Below, piece by piece: positions 43,693 to 53,074 of a stretch of 64,000 nucleotides of DNA. The stretch covers positions 83,578-147,577 of the forward strand of contig JAKSRR010000002.1 of NCBI GenBank assembly GCA_024403455.1. Direction: 5' to 3'. Under the pieces are notes generated by a model that was not told the DNA's origin, searched no databases, and saw only the letters and a program-made list of their open reading frames with translations. A program made the position numbers and the translations under genes. The stretch's first letter is position 1; each line of letters opens with the position of its first letter. Source of the stretch: Lachnospiraceae bacterium (GTDB taxonomy: Bacteria; Bacillota; Clostridia; Lachnospirales; Lachnospiraceae).

Positions 43693-44394
43693 CTACAGAT
43701 GCAAGCGTTTCCTAAGTACTGCCCGCATCTTTTTACTGCCCATAATGGTAACTGCTGCCACATCAATAACCACCATCACCACGGCAACAACAGCGGAGTA
43801 GGATAACTTCACCGCACCATGCAGCGCATAATCAATAATGCACTCCAGCAGTACAACATAAACACCTATGGTGCTTACAATCTCAATGATGGTGGAAAGG
43901 ATATGATGCTTAATCACATTACGGCAGACCGCCAGTACCTCTGCTGCCAGCGTTGTCGCAATCACAATGGGGATGCCCACAATCAGTAACCACCCATCGG
44001 TATCGGTCATTCGCTCAATCAACCATAGATATAAAAGTACAGCTCCACCATCTAAGAAAAGATATACATACACCGGCACATTCTTCGTTATATAGGTCGG
44101 CAACAGGAAAATCCAAAGCATTACACAACCGCCAATAACCGCAATAGACCAAGGGTAACTGTCATAGGCAAATAAGTTTAGCAGAACACAGGTCCCGGAA
44201 ATGGCTAACACTAAGGAGGAAATCAAGATTCCAATATCTCTCTTCGGCATCTCCACCTGCCCTTTTTCAGAGGGGAAGGGTGCTACCGCCTCCGGATCCG
44301 GGATTTCCGACGGATCATATACAGGCGTACTGCAAAGCGGACATTTTTTTGCTGTTTTATCCAGTTCGACACCGCAGTGTACACAATAAGACAT
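43693..44394 (-). CDS. DUF6320-like zinc-ribbon membrane protein
   Basis: The 233-residue protein begins YCVHCGVELDKTAKKCPLCSTPVYDP, a CxxC-x(13)-CxxC zinc ribbon, followed by a Pro-rich linker and about six hydrophobic helices between residues 50 and 225, ending in basic KKMRAVLRKRL. Its match to DUF6320 is by overall form. The function is not known. Position between the acyltransferase-like gene (44399-45718) and the esterase gene, with four bases to the former, suggests all three act together at the membrane. Confidence 0.68.
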   Translation of the reverse strand: MSYCVHCGVELDKTAKKCPLCSTPVYDPSEIPDPEAVAPFPSEKGQVEMPKRDIGILISSLVLAISGTCVLLNLFAYDSYPWSIAVIGGCVMLWIFLLPTYITKNVPVYVYLFLDGGAVLLYLWLIERMTDTDGWLLIVGIPIVIATTLAAEVLAVCRNVIKHHILSTIIEIVSTIGVYVVLLECIIDYALHGAVKLSYSAVVAVVMVVIDVAAVTIMGSKKMRAVLRKRLHL

Positions 44395-44398
44395 GTTT

Positions 44399-45718
44399 TT
44401 ACTCCCGATTACTTTCTATCTTCACGTGAATACCATCTTTCACCAGTCTTCTAAAGAACCACCTCTCCACATCGGCCTCTTTAATACTGCTGGCAAAATT
44501 CACGGTAAGGATATCGTTATAACTGATGATGGCGCAGTTGGTTCTGCAGGAGAAGGGTTGCCCCATATTAATGTCTACGCGGGCAATATATTTCTCCATT
44601 CCCTTAGGAAGTGTCAGCTTACCCATGTTGGTAAGACCGGCAGAAGAGCTTCTATCCTGTACTTTGGTGTAAAAGGTCTTCACCACCAGGTCCTTGATTC
44701 CCAAAGGGACGATTTTGATAAGGGGATTTCTCTGGATGGACGCATTTGCCGTCACATCTCTCCCCAAAAACTTCTCGTTAATAAAGTATTTCATGTAGTT
44801 ATGAACCTGTTTTACAATTTCCTCAAAGGTATATTCTCCAAGATTTGGATCCACGCATGGATATACCATTGTTATAAAATTACGAAGGGTATCTGAAGGA
44901 TAAAACTGCCGCAAATTCACGGGCATCGCAAGAGCTACCGGCTTCATGCGGTGTTTTCCCTCTTTTTTCTGCTTCCGAAGAAGGGAGTCTAGCAGCACTG
45001 CATTAAAATATTCCGTTACCGTAGCGCCATACTTCTTCGCCACAGTCTTCACTTCCCCCGCCGGCATGATACCGTCAATAATATTGAGCGTATAGAACGG
45101 CTCTTTAGTTCCTAACACTCTATAGGCTTCCGGTCCCCGTGGCGGCTTCGTTACCTTGGTCCCCGGCTTTGTATAACGCATATAAGCGTCTTCCATTTCC
45201 GACTGGGGCGATTCCTCTGTAATATCCTTTACATAGCCGCCCGTACCAAAATCGTTGTAACCCTTCAGGTGGAGATAGGTCGCCACGATGGTTAAAAATA
45301 CCGCCATACCACCGGTTCCATCCCCCAAACAATGGTGCGCTTCAAAACTAATACGATTCTCATAATAGTAAAGTCGCACCAGATAGCGGCTTCCCATACG
45401 AAAGCTCATAGGCTGGCAGGGATTCTTCACATCCTTCTGTACATAGGGTCCCGGCTTATTATTCTGCTCAAAGTATCTCCAAAAAAGCCCAGAACGGATT
45501 GCAACCTTATAGGTCGGAAACCTTTCCAGAGCTTTATCAAAAGCCTGTTGCAAAAGTTCTGGATCCACCTGCTCGTGCAAGAGGACACTCATTCTGTATA
45601 CCGATGAAAAATCTCTGCGCTGCAAAGTAGGAAAAACGATAGCCGTCAAATCAAGCTTATACCAGGCCTGAGACTTTAAGATTCCTTTTTTAGTTGTCCC
45701 ACTGTCTTTTCTAGCCAA
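44399..45718 (-). CDS. Condensation-domain-like acyltransferase (alcohol acetyltransferase-like)
   Basis: The 439-residue protein has FEAHHCLGDGTGGMAVFL near residues 125-142, the HHxxxDG active-site motif shared by chloramphenicol acetyltransferase-like, condensation-domain and wax-ester-synthase enzymes. MNMGQPFSCRTNCAIISYNDILTVNF near the end resembles the DFGWG-side region. No membrane helix is seen. The exact acyl donor and acceptor are unknown; alcohol acetyltransferase is the nearest annotated form. It overlaps the end of pseG by eight bases, so it is expressed with the pseudaminic acid genes. Confidence 0.72.
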   Translation of the reverse strand: MARKDSGTTKKGILKSQAWYKLDLTAIVFPTLQRRDFSSVYRMSVLLHEQVDPELLQQAFDKALERFPTYKVAIRSGLFWRYFEQNNKPGPYVQKDVKNPCQPMSFRMGSRYLVRLYYYENRISFEAHHCLGDGTGGMAVFLTIVATYLHLKGYNDFGTGGYVKDITEESPQSEMEDAYMRYTKPGTKVTKPPRGPEAYRVLGTKEPFYTLNIIDGIMPAGEVKTVAKKYGATVTEYFNAVLLDSLLRKQKKEGKHRMKPVALAMPVNLRQFYPSDTLRNFITMVYPCVDPNLGEYTFEEIVKQVHNYMKYFINEKFLGRDVTANASIQRNPLIKIVPLGIKDLVVKTFYTKVQDRSSSAGLTNMGKLTLPKGMEKYIARVDINMGQPFSCRTNCAIISYNDILTVNFASSIKEADVERWFFRRLVKDGIHVKIESNRE

Positions 45719-46724
45719 TCATCTTCTCCGCGATTCGTTTTGCTCCCTTACCATCCACCAGCTGCTGCATTCTTTCTGACTGCTGTTTCCGGTAGGTCTG
45801 CTCTGTATATTTACCTGCAAGAAGTTGCAGGATATTTGTCGTGACATCTTCGGTTCTCGCATCCCCGACCCAGGGAATGATTCCCATTTTGGCAAATGCC
45901 CTTGCATTCGGAATTTGGTTGTCTGCCAGAACATAGGAAATCGTCGGCGTTCCCATGGCACACAATTCGTACAGCGTGGTTCCCGCCGCAGAAATCGCCA
46001 CATCTGCCTGTTCCATATAGGTCTCAATATGACTGGTTGCCTTCACAAGTTCTACCTGAGGCATCTGCTTATAGGTCTCCACCAGCGCTGCATAGTCTTC
46101 GCAAAAGGCGCCACAGATGGCGATAACCTTCTGATAGTTAGCGAGAGGTAGTCTTCCTAGGAGCTTTTTGATGATTCCCATTGGATCCGAGCCCCCTGAC
46201 ATAATGAGTAATGTCTCCACCTGGCCACGAATTTGTTTTTTATGATTTTCCTGAAATACCCCTCGCAAAGGTACATAGGAAGGACCTAATAAAAACTCCG
46301 TCTTGCTGCCAGCATTCTTTGACAAATAATCAAAATCTTCATAATAGGCGCCATAGCAGATTCTGCGATTCTCAACCACCTTGATATCATTTAAATCATC
46401 CAGATAGGTTACAGGGATCACCTGCTGTAACGACTTCAGATAGCTTTCTGTCGCACCATAATGGTCCACCAAAATACCTTCTGCCTTCTCCTCCTGCAAA
46501 AGAGAAAGAAGCTTTGGAAGTTCGCCCTCTAAATCCTGCCAATCAGAGGAAAGCACCTTCACTTCATATCCTCTTTCATCAAGAAGCGCCACTGGATTCT
46601 CATCCGCTACCGCAAAGAAGACCTCTGCACCCTGCTCCCGCATGGCATCTGCGATAGAAAGGCAGCGCATAATGTGTCCTGATGCTATTTGATTATTCAT
46701 ATCTGCACGAAAACAGTATTTCAT
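45711..46724 (-). CDS. pseG: UDP-2,4-diacetamido-2,4,6-trideoxy-beta-L-altropyranose hydrolase
   Basis: The 337-residue GT-B-like hydrolase has RADMNNQIASGHIMRCLSIADAM near the N-terminus, with His17 in GHxxRCL as likely catalytic residue. LVDHYGATESYL, LLIMSGGSDPMG and ISAAGTTLYELCAMGTPTISYVLADNQ follow, as in PseG. PseG removes UDP from the C1 of the altrosamine intermediate in pseudaminic acid (CMP-Pse) synthesis. It lies ten bases downstream of the cytidylyltransferase gene and follows pseC. Pseudaminic acid decorates flagellins or capsules in many bacteria. Confidence 0.87.
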   Translation of the reverse strand: MKYCFRADMNNQIASGHIMRCLSIADAMREQGAEVFFAVADENPVALLDERGYEVKVLSSDWQDLEGELPKLLSLLQEEKAEGILVDHYGATESYLKSLQQVIPVTYLDDLNDIKVVENRRICYGAYYEDFDYLSKNAGSKTEFLLGPSYVPLRGVFQENHKKQIRGQVETLLIMSGGSDPMGIIKKLLGRLPLANYQKVIAICGAFCEDYAALVETYKQMPQVELVKATSHIETYMEQADVAISAAGTTLYELCAMGTPTISYVLADNQIPNARAFAKMGIIPWVGDARTEDVTTNILQLLAGKYTEQTYRKQQSERMQQLVDGKGAKRIAEKMIG

Positions 46725-46733
46725 TATTCCAAA

Positions 46734-47423
46734 CTACTTGCCTGTCTGCATGAGATGATACTTCATCTCCGCAATCTTCCAGTCCTCTTCATTATCGATG
46801 TCCTGTACTTCTAAGTCGCTGACAATGAGTGCCTTTGTCTTCTCGCCAATGACCTTTCCTTCCCGCAGAAAATCTTCCACAGAGAAACAATAGAACTGCC
46901 CTGCATCATGATACACAGGCTCTAGGTCCTGGGATCTCTTTAACTGATACTCCGGATACTGGGGCGTAAGATTCTCATCCCGAATCACTAACGCGCGCTG
47001 GGGTGGAAAAGAATACTGTACCACCGGCATCACTGTCGTCGCCTCTGTTTCTGCCAGTGTTTTCATTGCTTCCTTTAACTTCTCCGCTGTCACAAAAGGA
47101 GCAGTTGGATATATGCAACAAGCATTGGTAAACTGCTTTCCATTAGCCTGATAAGCATCAAATACTTCCTTTAAAACATCCGCCGTCGTTGCAAAATCAT
47201 TAGCTGTAGCTTCGCTTCGCATAAAAGGAACTGCTGCCCCTGCCTTCTTTGCAATAGCCGCAATTTCTACATCATCTGTAGATACCATCACTTCATCAAA
47301 GCATCCAGACTGCAGTGCAGCTTCGATGGAATACTCAATAATGGGCTTTCCACAAAATGCTTTTACATTTTTACGAGGGATACGCTTACTGCCTCCCCGG
47401 GCAGTAATAATTGCGATGTTCAT
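46734..47423 (-). CDS. pseF: Pseudaminic acid cytidylyltransferase
   Basis: From ATG 47423 the protein has 229 residues and begins MNIAIITARGGSKRIPRKNVKAFCGKPII, the CTP-binding loop of CMP-sialate synthase-like enzymes, with R and K residues in place. VSTDDVEIAAIAKKAGA, CIYPTAPFVTAEKL and DLEVQDIDNEEDWKIAEMKY match PseF. It activates pseudaminic acid with CTP. A longer in-frame reading to 47504 lacks support; AGGAGG lies 13 or so bases upstream of the chosen start. It sits between pseC and pseG. Confidence 0.86.
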   Translation of the reverse strand: MNIAIITARGGSKRIPRKNVKAFCGKPIIEYSIEAALQSGCFDEVMVSTDDVEIAAIAKKAGAAVPFMRSEATANDFATTADVLKEVFDAYQANGKQFTNACCIYPTAPFVTAEKLKEAMKTLAETEATTVMPVVQYSFPPQRALVIRDENLTPQYPEYQLKRSQDLEPVYHDAGQFYCFSVEDFLREGKVIGEKTKALIVSDLEVQDIDNEEDWKIAEMKYHLMQTGK

Positions 47424-47556
47424 ACTTCTCTTTACTCCTCCTGCATGAACTATCTCATGCACTAGAATCTTTATCGGCAGAGCCTTTTCGCTCTGCATTT
47501 GCAAATACTACTTAGGTAGCGCATACGCATCTTTCTGTAGAACACAGCACTGCCAA

Positions 47557-48753
47557 TCACTTCTGGTAGTACTCCACGCACTTTTTCACAGCGTGAATCA
47601 CATCCTCCACATCCTGATCAGTCATGGCCGGATATAAAGGAATACTCATGATTCCCTGGTAAAGTGCCTCTGCATGAGGACACTCCCCTATTCTATGTCC
47701 CAAACGTTTGTAATGCGGGAACCAGTACACTGGCACATAATGAATCTGACACTGCACATTTTCTGCTGCCATGGCATCAAAAAACTCTCTACGACTACAG
47801 GTCAATTTACTAAGATCTAATTGGATAATGTATAAATGCCTGCAGGTATCCGATTCTGATATTTCTTTCTGCAGAATCAGGCCCTCTACATCTGCAAAAG
47901 TAGCCTCGTATCGCCCTACAATTTCCTGCCTTCTTGCCTTAAATGTTGATAATTTCTCTAACTGACTCAGAAGTAACGACGCCTGTATATCCGTTATACG
48001 ATAGTTATATCCAAGTTCAACTTGTTCGTAGTACCAGGGGCCTTCGTGAGGCGCCTCTTCCATCAAATCTTCATCATGGGTAATGCCATGGGTGTGGGCT
48101 AAAACCAATTTCTGGTATAATTTCTCATCGTTGGTCAGGATGGCGCCACCTTCTCCTGCTGTCACCGTTTTTACCGGATGGAAACTGAAGGTCGTTAAGT
48201 CCGCGAGAGATCCAACCGCCTGCCCTTTATAGGTTGTTCCTATAGAGTGGGCTGCATCCTCAATAAAAATCAGATGATGTTTCTTGCAAATGGCACGAAT
48301 CCGCTCTATTTCCACAGCCTGACCAGTAAAGTCTACCGCAACCACAGCTTTTGTCTTTTCCGTAATCTTTGCTTCTATGCTTGCCGGATCAATGTTATAA
48401 GTTTCTGGATTAATATCCGCAAATACTGGTGTCGCCCCAACATACAACGCACAGTTGGCACTTGCGGCGAAAGTAATCGGCGTAGTGATTACTTCATCTC
48501 CAGGGCCAATCCCTGCAGCAATGCAGGCACAGTGTAATGCAGCTGTTCCATTAGAAACAGCTACCGCATATTTTGCTCCCGTGATTTCACAGAGTTTTTC
48601 TTCTAGTTCCTTAACTTTAGGTCCACAGGTTAAATAGTCACTACGAAGCGTGGCAACAACAGCCTCCACATCCTGCTCATCAATCCACTGTCTACCATAA
48701 AATATTTTTTTATCTCTAACAGGCTTTCCGCCCTTGATTGCTAGTTCTTCCAT
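47557..48753 (-). CDS. pseC: UDP-4-amino-4,6-dideoxy-N-acetyl-beta-L-altrosamine transaminase
   Basis: The 398-residue DegT/DnrJ/EryC1 aminotransferase has SNGTAALH near 67-74, IEDAAHSIG (Asp166), FSFHPVKTVTAGEGG with Lys195 as PLP lysine, and YNYRITDIQASLLLSQLEKL. The specific HGITHDEDLMEEAPHEGPWYYEQVELGYNYR region is characteristic of PseC rather than of other sugar aminotransferases. ATG 48753 follows AGGATAGAA. Its substrate would be made by PseB, which is not encoded in the window, nor are PseH and PseI. It starts the right end of the long glycan gene run, 93 bp after the sensor kinase gene, with no terminator seen between. Confidence 0.87.
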   Translation of the reverse strand: MEELAIKGGKPVRDKKIFYGRQWIDEQDVEAVVATLRSDYLTCGPKVKELEEKLCEITGAKYAVAVSNGTAALHCACIAAGIGPGDEVITTPITFAASANCALYVGATPVFADINPETYNIDPASIEAKITEKTKAVVAVDFTGQAVEIERIRAICKKHHLIFIEDAAHSIGTTYKGQAVGSLADLTTFSFHPVKTVTAGEGGAILTNDEKLYQKLVLAHTHGITHDEDLMEEAPHEGPWYYEQVELGYNYRITDIQASLLLSQLEKLSTFKARRQEIVGRYEATFADVEGLILQKEISESDTCRHLYIIQLDLSKLTCSRREFFDAMAAENVQCQIHYVPVYWFPHYKRLGHRIGECPHAEALYQGIMSIPLYPAMTDQDVEDVIHAVKKCVEYYQK

Positions 48754-48846
48754 TTTCTATCCTAACTTTACCGTCCCGCAGTGGTCGTCTTCCCCTTGCG
48801 CTCTGGCGTTTACATTCACCTTTATGCTTTGCATTTTACGCCGCTT

Positions 48847-51738
48847 TTAAATCCCTTGCTTCACTACTTCCTGCAGGTACTTTACCAGTGCATCATACAT
48901 TTTAATAATGTCTCCATGATGCGCCTTTACGTAATCGTAGTTCTGTTCTTTGCAGGCATCCTCCACCTTTTTGGCTTCGTCACCCATAACAGCAGCACCA
49001 ATGGAGTAGGAGGTACTCTTCAGTGCATGCACGGAAATCTGATAGTTCTTCATATCTTCACTCTGAAGATACTCTTCTAACATCTTACCTCGTTCATCCT
49101 GAATATATTCTTCCAGCACTTCCAGATAGAGTTCTTCATCTCCACCTACATACGTGAGTCCCTCTTCCTTATTCAGCATAACCTCTGGCTGTTCACTCAT
49201 CTTCTCTTCCTCCGCCCGTTGCTTCTTTGCTGATTCGTCTTTTACGGTTTGATCCTTCGTAGTTGCTCCTATTATCTCCAATTGCTCTTTCGTTGATACT
49301 TCTTCCTTTAATTTCTCTTTCGAGCTTGCGTTCCCTGCATCTACCGGTTCTGTCCCCAACTGTACCAGCTGCTTTGGCATATAATCAATAATTTTATGAC
49401 GAAGTTCTTCTTCATTCACCGGTTTCGCCAGATAATCTGCAAATCCTTGCTTCAAATACTGTTCCTTCGCACCAAAGATGGCATTTGCCGTAAGCATAAT
49501 CACCGGTACGTTTGCATTCGGAGAGTCGCTTTGCTTCATCATCTCCTTGCGAACTTCAACGCCATCCATTCCCGGCATCATATGATCCAAAAATACAAGA
49601 TCGTATTTCTTTTGCTGTAGCATTTTCAGACATTCCTGACCATTCAGTGCCGTGTCAATCTGAAGACCAGTACCCTTGAGTAATCCCTTAATTACTTTCA
49701 GGTTCATCGGAACATCATCCACCACCAGGATATGTCCTTCCCGGCAGGTAAACTGTGTAATTTCTTCTGCCTGCAATTTGGAATGTCTGTCCTTATCAAA
49801 TGCACCTACTGGAATATCCTCAACAATTCGCTGGGGCAGAATCAGGGTAAAAATGCTTCCTTTGCCATAGGTACTTTCTGCCATAATTTCACCCTGCATC
49901 AATCTTGCAAACTGTTTTGTAATGGCTAGTCCCAGTCCCGTGCCTTCAATATTGCGATTCTTCTTCTCGTCAAAACGCTGGAAGGATCCAAACAACTTTT
50001 CCATATCCTCTGGCTTGATTCCGATACCCGTATCCTCTACGCTGGCACGGAGAGTAATCTCATCTTCCATGGTTTTCTCACCGGTTAGCTTTAGCATCAC
50101 CAAGCCATGCTCGGTATATTTAATTCCATTGGTCAGAAGATTGACAATCATCTGTCGCACCTTTGCCTCATCACCTTGCAATAGTTTTGGTAATGTAGGA
50201 TCAATTGCAAAAGTTAAGTCAATGCCCTTCTCTTCTGCGCGGCTACGCACCAGCTGGTATACAGAAGTCAGCAATTCACCTAAGTCATAAGTACAGGGAG
50301 TAATCTCCATTTTCCCAGATTCCACCTTTGAAAAATCAAGGATTTCATTGATAATGGAGAGCAGGTTATTACTAGCATTATGAATATCGGTTGCATACTC
50401 CTTTACAACCTGCTGGTTAGTTTCTCGAAGAATCATCTTATTCATGCCCAACACTGCGTTGATTGGCGTACGAATTTCATGACTCATGTTTGCCAGGAAA
50501 TTATCCTTCGCTTTGGAGAGTTCAAGTGCCTCTCTCTTCTCAATATCCACATTTCTGATTTCCTGGAAGGTCTTGATCAAACTCATGGAAATCATGAAAA
50601 TAAGTCCCACACAAAGGATGGAACCATCCATACTTTCCGGTTGCACTATATAATAAATGGCGACTTCCAAAAAGCCTGCAAATAGGCAGCCTACAATACC
50701 CAGGATTTCCAAAAAGTACGATTTCGTCTGCTTTTTGATGCAGTCAATAACAACGGTAACGATAAAAGTAATCGCATTTGCTCCAATCAAAAGAACGGTT
50801 ATAGGAAAAAGGTTCTGTAAGGATGCAACTTCCATTAGCTGCAATGCAAAACAAATCACAACATTTGCAATCGACGCATAACCAATAGGTGCAAACCATT
50901 TATGATATCTTCTTTGCTGTGCTGCATCCATGTACTGCGATATAAAAATGGGTAGCATCATCAGACAAAGGAATGTCATCTCTCCGGCCATAGATGTGTT
51001 CGGAAACATAAACTGCTTAATATCCGACTCTACCAAAACCCAGAGTCCCGCAAAGAATACTAACCATCCCAAAGGTTCCAAGGGTAATTCCCGCTTATAG
51101 ATATTACGGAGAACGAAACCTATGGCTGCACTGGCGATACCTAGCAGAATTACGCCAAAGGACACGAATAATTCTCGCATCTCCTGCTCAATGATATGGC
51201 GGAAAATACCTAACTGTGTACCAACAAAGATTCCCGGCAAACGTCCTGTGTAACTGTTATTGCCGACAAATTCAATACGGATGGTCTTGCCATAGTCTGC
51301 AGGTGTTAAATGTATGAAAGTGCGAATAAAAGGACTGGACTTACCAAAAGGTCTGCTGTTGTCAGTATTATGCTCCAGGCGAAGCTCATCATCCACGTAA
51401 ACATAAATGTCCTGTTTCTGAGAACTAAAGGACATCCAGGTGTCTTCATCTTTTGCAATTTCAAGCTGGGTCTCTAATACATATTTATAATCACCGGATA
51501 GTAACTGGCGACGGGCATCCGCCTCTATCTGACAGGGGAGTTCAACCGCTTCACCGGTCTCATCAAAATTCACGAGTTTCCAGCTATTTTCGTAGGATTG
51601 ATAGGTTGTATCTCCATACTCCCTTTCTTCCGGTAGTGTAATCTCCTTCACCACAAAAAAGGCAATTACAAAAATCGACACAAGAAGTGCGCAAAATTGC
51701 CCTAAATATGCTCTTTTACCACCACGATTTTTCTTCAC
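48847..51738 (-). CDS. Hybrid sensor histidine kinase with receiver and Hpt domains
   Basis: The 963-residue protein has a signal-anchor helix (15-32) and an extracytoplasmic beta-rich sensor (about 40-180). About seven membrane helices follow (190-390), as in 7TMR-type sensors. The catalytic core comes next: HisKA NMSHEIRTPINAVLG with His420, HATPase N-box near 525-540 and G-boxes DTGIGIK and GTGLGLAI. A receiver has Asp718 in VFLDHMMPG, and an Hpt domain has His904 in HALKS. This is a full internal phosphorelay. The ligand is unknown; a sugar- or cell-surface-related signal would fit its position. The start is GTG behind AGAGGTG. Confidence 0.9.
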   Translation of the reverse strand: MKKNRGGKRAYLGQFCALLVSIFVIAFFVVKEITLPEEREYGDTTYQSYENSWKLVNFDETGEAVELPCQIEADARRQLLSGDYKYVLETQLEIAKDEDTWMSFSSQKQDIYVYVDDELRLEHNTDNSRPFGKSSPFIRTFIHLTPADYGKTIRIEFVGNNSYTGRLPGIFVGTQLGIFRHIIEQEMRELFVSFGVILLGIASAAIGFVLRNIYKRELPLEPLGWLVFFAGLWVLVESDIKQFMFPNTSMAGEMTFLCLMMLPIFISQYMDAAQQRRYHKWFAPIGYASIANVVICFALQLMEVASLQNLFPITVLLIGANAITFIVTVVIDCIKKQTKSYFLEILGIVGCLFAGFLEVAIYYIVQPESMDGSILCVGLIFMISMSLIKTFQEIRNVDIEKREALELSKAKDNFLANMSHEIRTPINAVLGMNKMILRETNQQVVKEYATDIHNASNNLLSIINEILDFSKVESGKMEITPCTYDLGELLTSVYQLVRSRAEEKGIDLTFAIDPTLPKLLQGDEAKVRQMIVNLLTNGIKYTEHGLVMLKLTGEKTMEDEITLRASVEDTGIGIKPEDMEKLFGSFQRFDEKKNRNIEGTGLGLAITKQFARLMQGEIMAESTYGKGSIFTLILPQRIVEDIPVGAFDKDRHSKLQAEEITQFTCREGHILVVDDVPMNLKVIKGLLKGTGLQIDTALNGQECLKMLQQKKYDLVFLDHMMPGMDGVEVRKEMMKQSDSPNANVPVIMLTANAIFGAKEQYLKQGFADYLAKPVNEEELRHKIIDYMPKQLVQLGTEPVDAGNASSKEKLKEEVSTKEQLEIIGATTKDQTVKDESAKKQRAEEEKMSEQPEVMLNKEEGLTYVGGDEELYLEVLEEYIQDERGKMLEEYLQSEDMKNYQISVHALKSTSYSIGAAVMGDEAKKVEDACKEQNYDYVKAHHGDIIKMYDALVKYLQEVVKQGI

Positions 51739-51774
51739 AAATCACCTCTGAATGTGCATTATACTCCTATAATA

Positions 51775-51802
51775 ATTATACTACTTTCGCCCTGTTTATC
51801 AT
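51775..51802 (-). promoter_or_regulatory. Probable promoter of the sensor kinase gene
   Basis: On the minus strand ATGATA (51802-51797) and TATAAT (51780-51775) are 16 bp apart, giving a start near 51768, about 30 nt before the GTG codon. The -10 box is perfect; the -35 box fits four of six positions. It lies just after the terminator of the butyrate operon, where a new promoter would be expected. Confidence 0.45.
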
Positions 51803-51878
51803 AGGTCGGCATTACATGATACTGGGGGCAAAAGGCGGATACACGAATCCTCAAAGTTCTGGGCCCTTGGGTCATTTC

Positions 51879-51914
51879 ATAAAAAGAACCCTGGGGGTCA
51901 TACAACACCCAGGG
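51879..51914 (-). terminator. Intrinsic terminator of the butyrate operon
   Basis: On the minus strand CCCTGGG (51914-51908) pairs with CCCAGGG (51895-51889) and is followed by TTCTTTTTAT. It lies about 80 bp beyond the etfA stop. The plus strand has no T-run after the hairpin, so it stops the thl-to-etfA transcript only. A 63-codon frame crossing it is therefore rejected as a gene. Confidence 0.8.
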
Positions 51915-51992
51915 CGCTTCTATAAAATCATTTACTAATATGACTGGCATGCTTCAATCATTGCGAATCATAATCATCGTTTTAAATTTTAA

Positions 51993-53048
51993 TTACTTTG
52001 CAGCCTTAGCAGCCTTAATCTGCTCAGTAAGCTGAGGAACGATCTTGTTAAGATCACCAACTACACCGTAGTCAGCTACATCGAAGATAGGAGCATCTTC
52101 GTCTTTGTTGATTGCGATGATGATATCGGACTCTTCCATACCAGCAACGTGCTGAATAGCACCAGAGATACCGATTGCGAAGTATACCTGAGGACGAACG
52201 GTCTTACCAGTCTGTCCTACCTGAAGATCCTTAGGCTTCCAGCCAGAATCTACAACGGCACGAGAGCAAGATACGGTACCACCGATAGCTGCTGCAAGAT
52301 CATCAAGAAGCTTGAAGTTCTCTGCAGAACCAACACCACGACCACCAGATACTAAGATCTTAGCATCCATGATATCTGCAACGTCAGATACAGCCTTAAC
52401 AACTTCCTTAATGGTTACATACTTGTTGTTAGGAGTAAATCCAGGATTGTACTCGATAACTTCAGCAGTAGCACCCTTTACTGGCTCGATCTTCTGCATA
52501 ACACCAGGACGAACGGTAGCCATCTGAGGACGAGTATTAGGGCAAGCGATGGTAGCGATGGTGTTACCACCGAATGCAGGACGAGTCATAAGAAGCTGGT
52601 TGTGCTTCTGCTCGGATTCCTTACCAGGAATTGCTACCATAGGGAAATCACCGATTTCAAGCTGGGTGCAGTCTGCGGTAAGACCAGTTGCAACTCTTGC
52701 AGAAACGGTAGGACCGAGGTCACGACCGATTGCAGTAGCACCTACAAGCATGATTTCAGGCTTGTATTCGTTAATTACGGATGCAAGAGCATGAGCATAA
52801 GGCTCAGTTCTGTACTCCTTAAGTTCAGGATCGTCTACAACGATAACCTTATCAGCGCCGTACTCAGCAAGCTCAGAAGCAAGGCCCTTTACATCAGAAC
52901 CGATCAGAACTGCTGCTACCTTTGCACCGTCGCCACGAGCTTCAGCAAGTCTCTTACCTTCGCCAAGCAGCTCAAATGCGATGCTGCTGATCTGGTTATC
53001 AACCTGCTGTGCGAATACATAAATATCTTTATATTCTTCTAAATTCAT
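51993..53048 (-). CDS. etfA: Electron transfer flavoprotein alpha subunit
   Basis: The 351-residue subunit has an N-terminal domain typical of EtfA (DIYVFAQQVDNQISSIAFELLGEG, LVGATAIGRDLGPTVSARVATGLTADCTQLEI) and a C-terminal FAD domain with LVSGGRGVGSAENFKLL, GQTGKTVRPQVYFAIGISGAIQHVAGM and IIAINKDEDAPIFDVADYGVVGD. With EtfB it passes electrons to butyryl-CoA dehydrogenase. In clostridia, Bcd-EtfAB bifurcates electrons from NADH to crotonyl-CoA and ferredoxin. ATG 53048 is preceded by GCGGAGGTAATT. It is the last gene of the operon, before a strong terminator. Confidence 0.95.
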   Translation of the reverse strand: MNLEEYKDIYVFAQQVDNQISSIAFELLGEGKRLAEARGDGAKVAAVLIGSDVKGLASELAEYGADKVIVVDDPELKEYRTEPYAHALASVINEYKPEIMLVGATAIGRDLGPTVSARVATGLTADCTQLEIGDFPMVAIPGKESEQKHNQLLMTRPAFGGNTIATIACPNTRPQMATVRPGVMQKIEPVKGATAEVIEYNPGFTPNNKYVTIKEVVKAVSDVADIMDAKILVSGGRGVGSAENFKLLDDLAAAIGGTVSCSRAVVDSGWKPKDLQVGQTGKTVRPQVYFAIGISGAIQHVAGMEESDIIIAINKDEDAPIFDVADYGVVGDLNKIVPQLTEQIKAAKAAK

Positions 53049-53074
53049 TTTAATTACCTCCGCATCACATTTGA

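Noticed and set aside
51759-51950. 63-codon minus-strand frame between etfA and the sensor kinase
   Set aside because: It runs through the butyrate-operon terminator and the likely kinase promoter, has no ribosome site and no recognisable motif.
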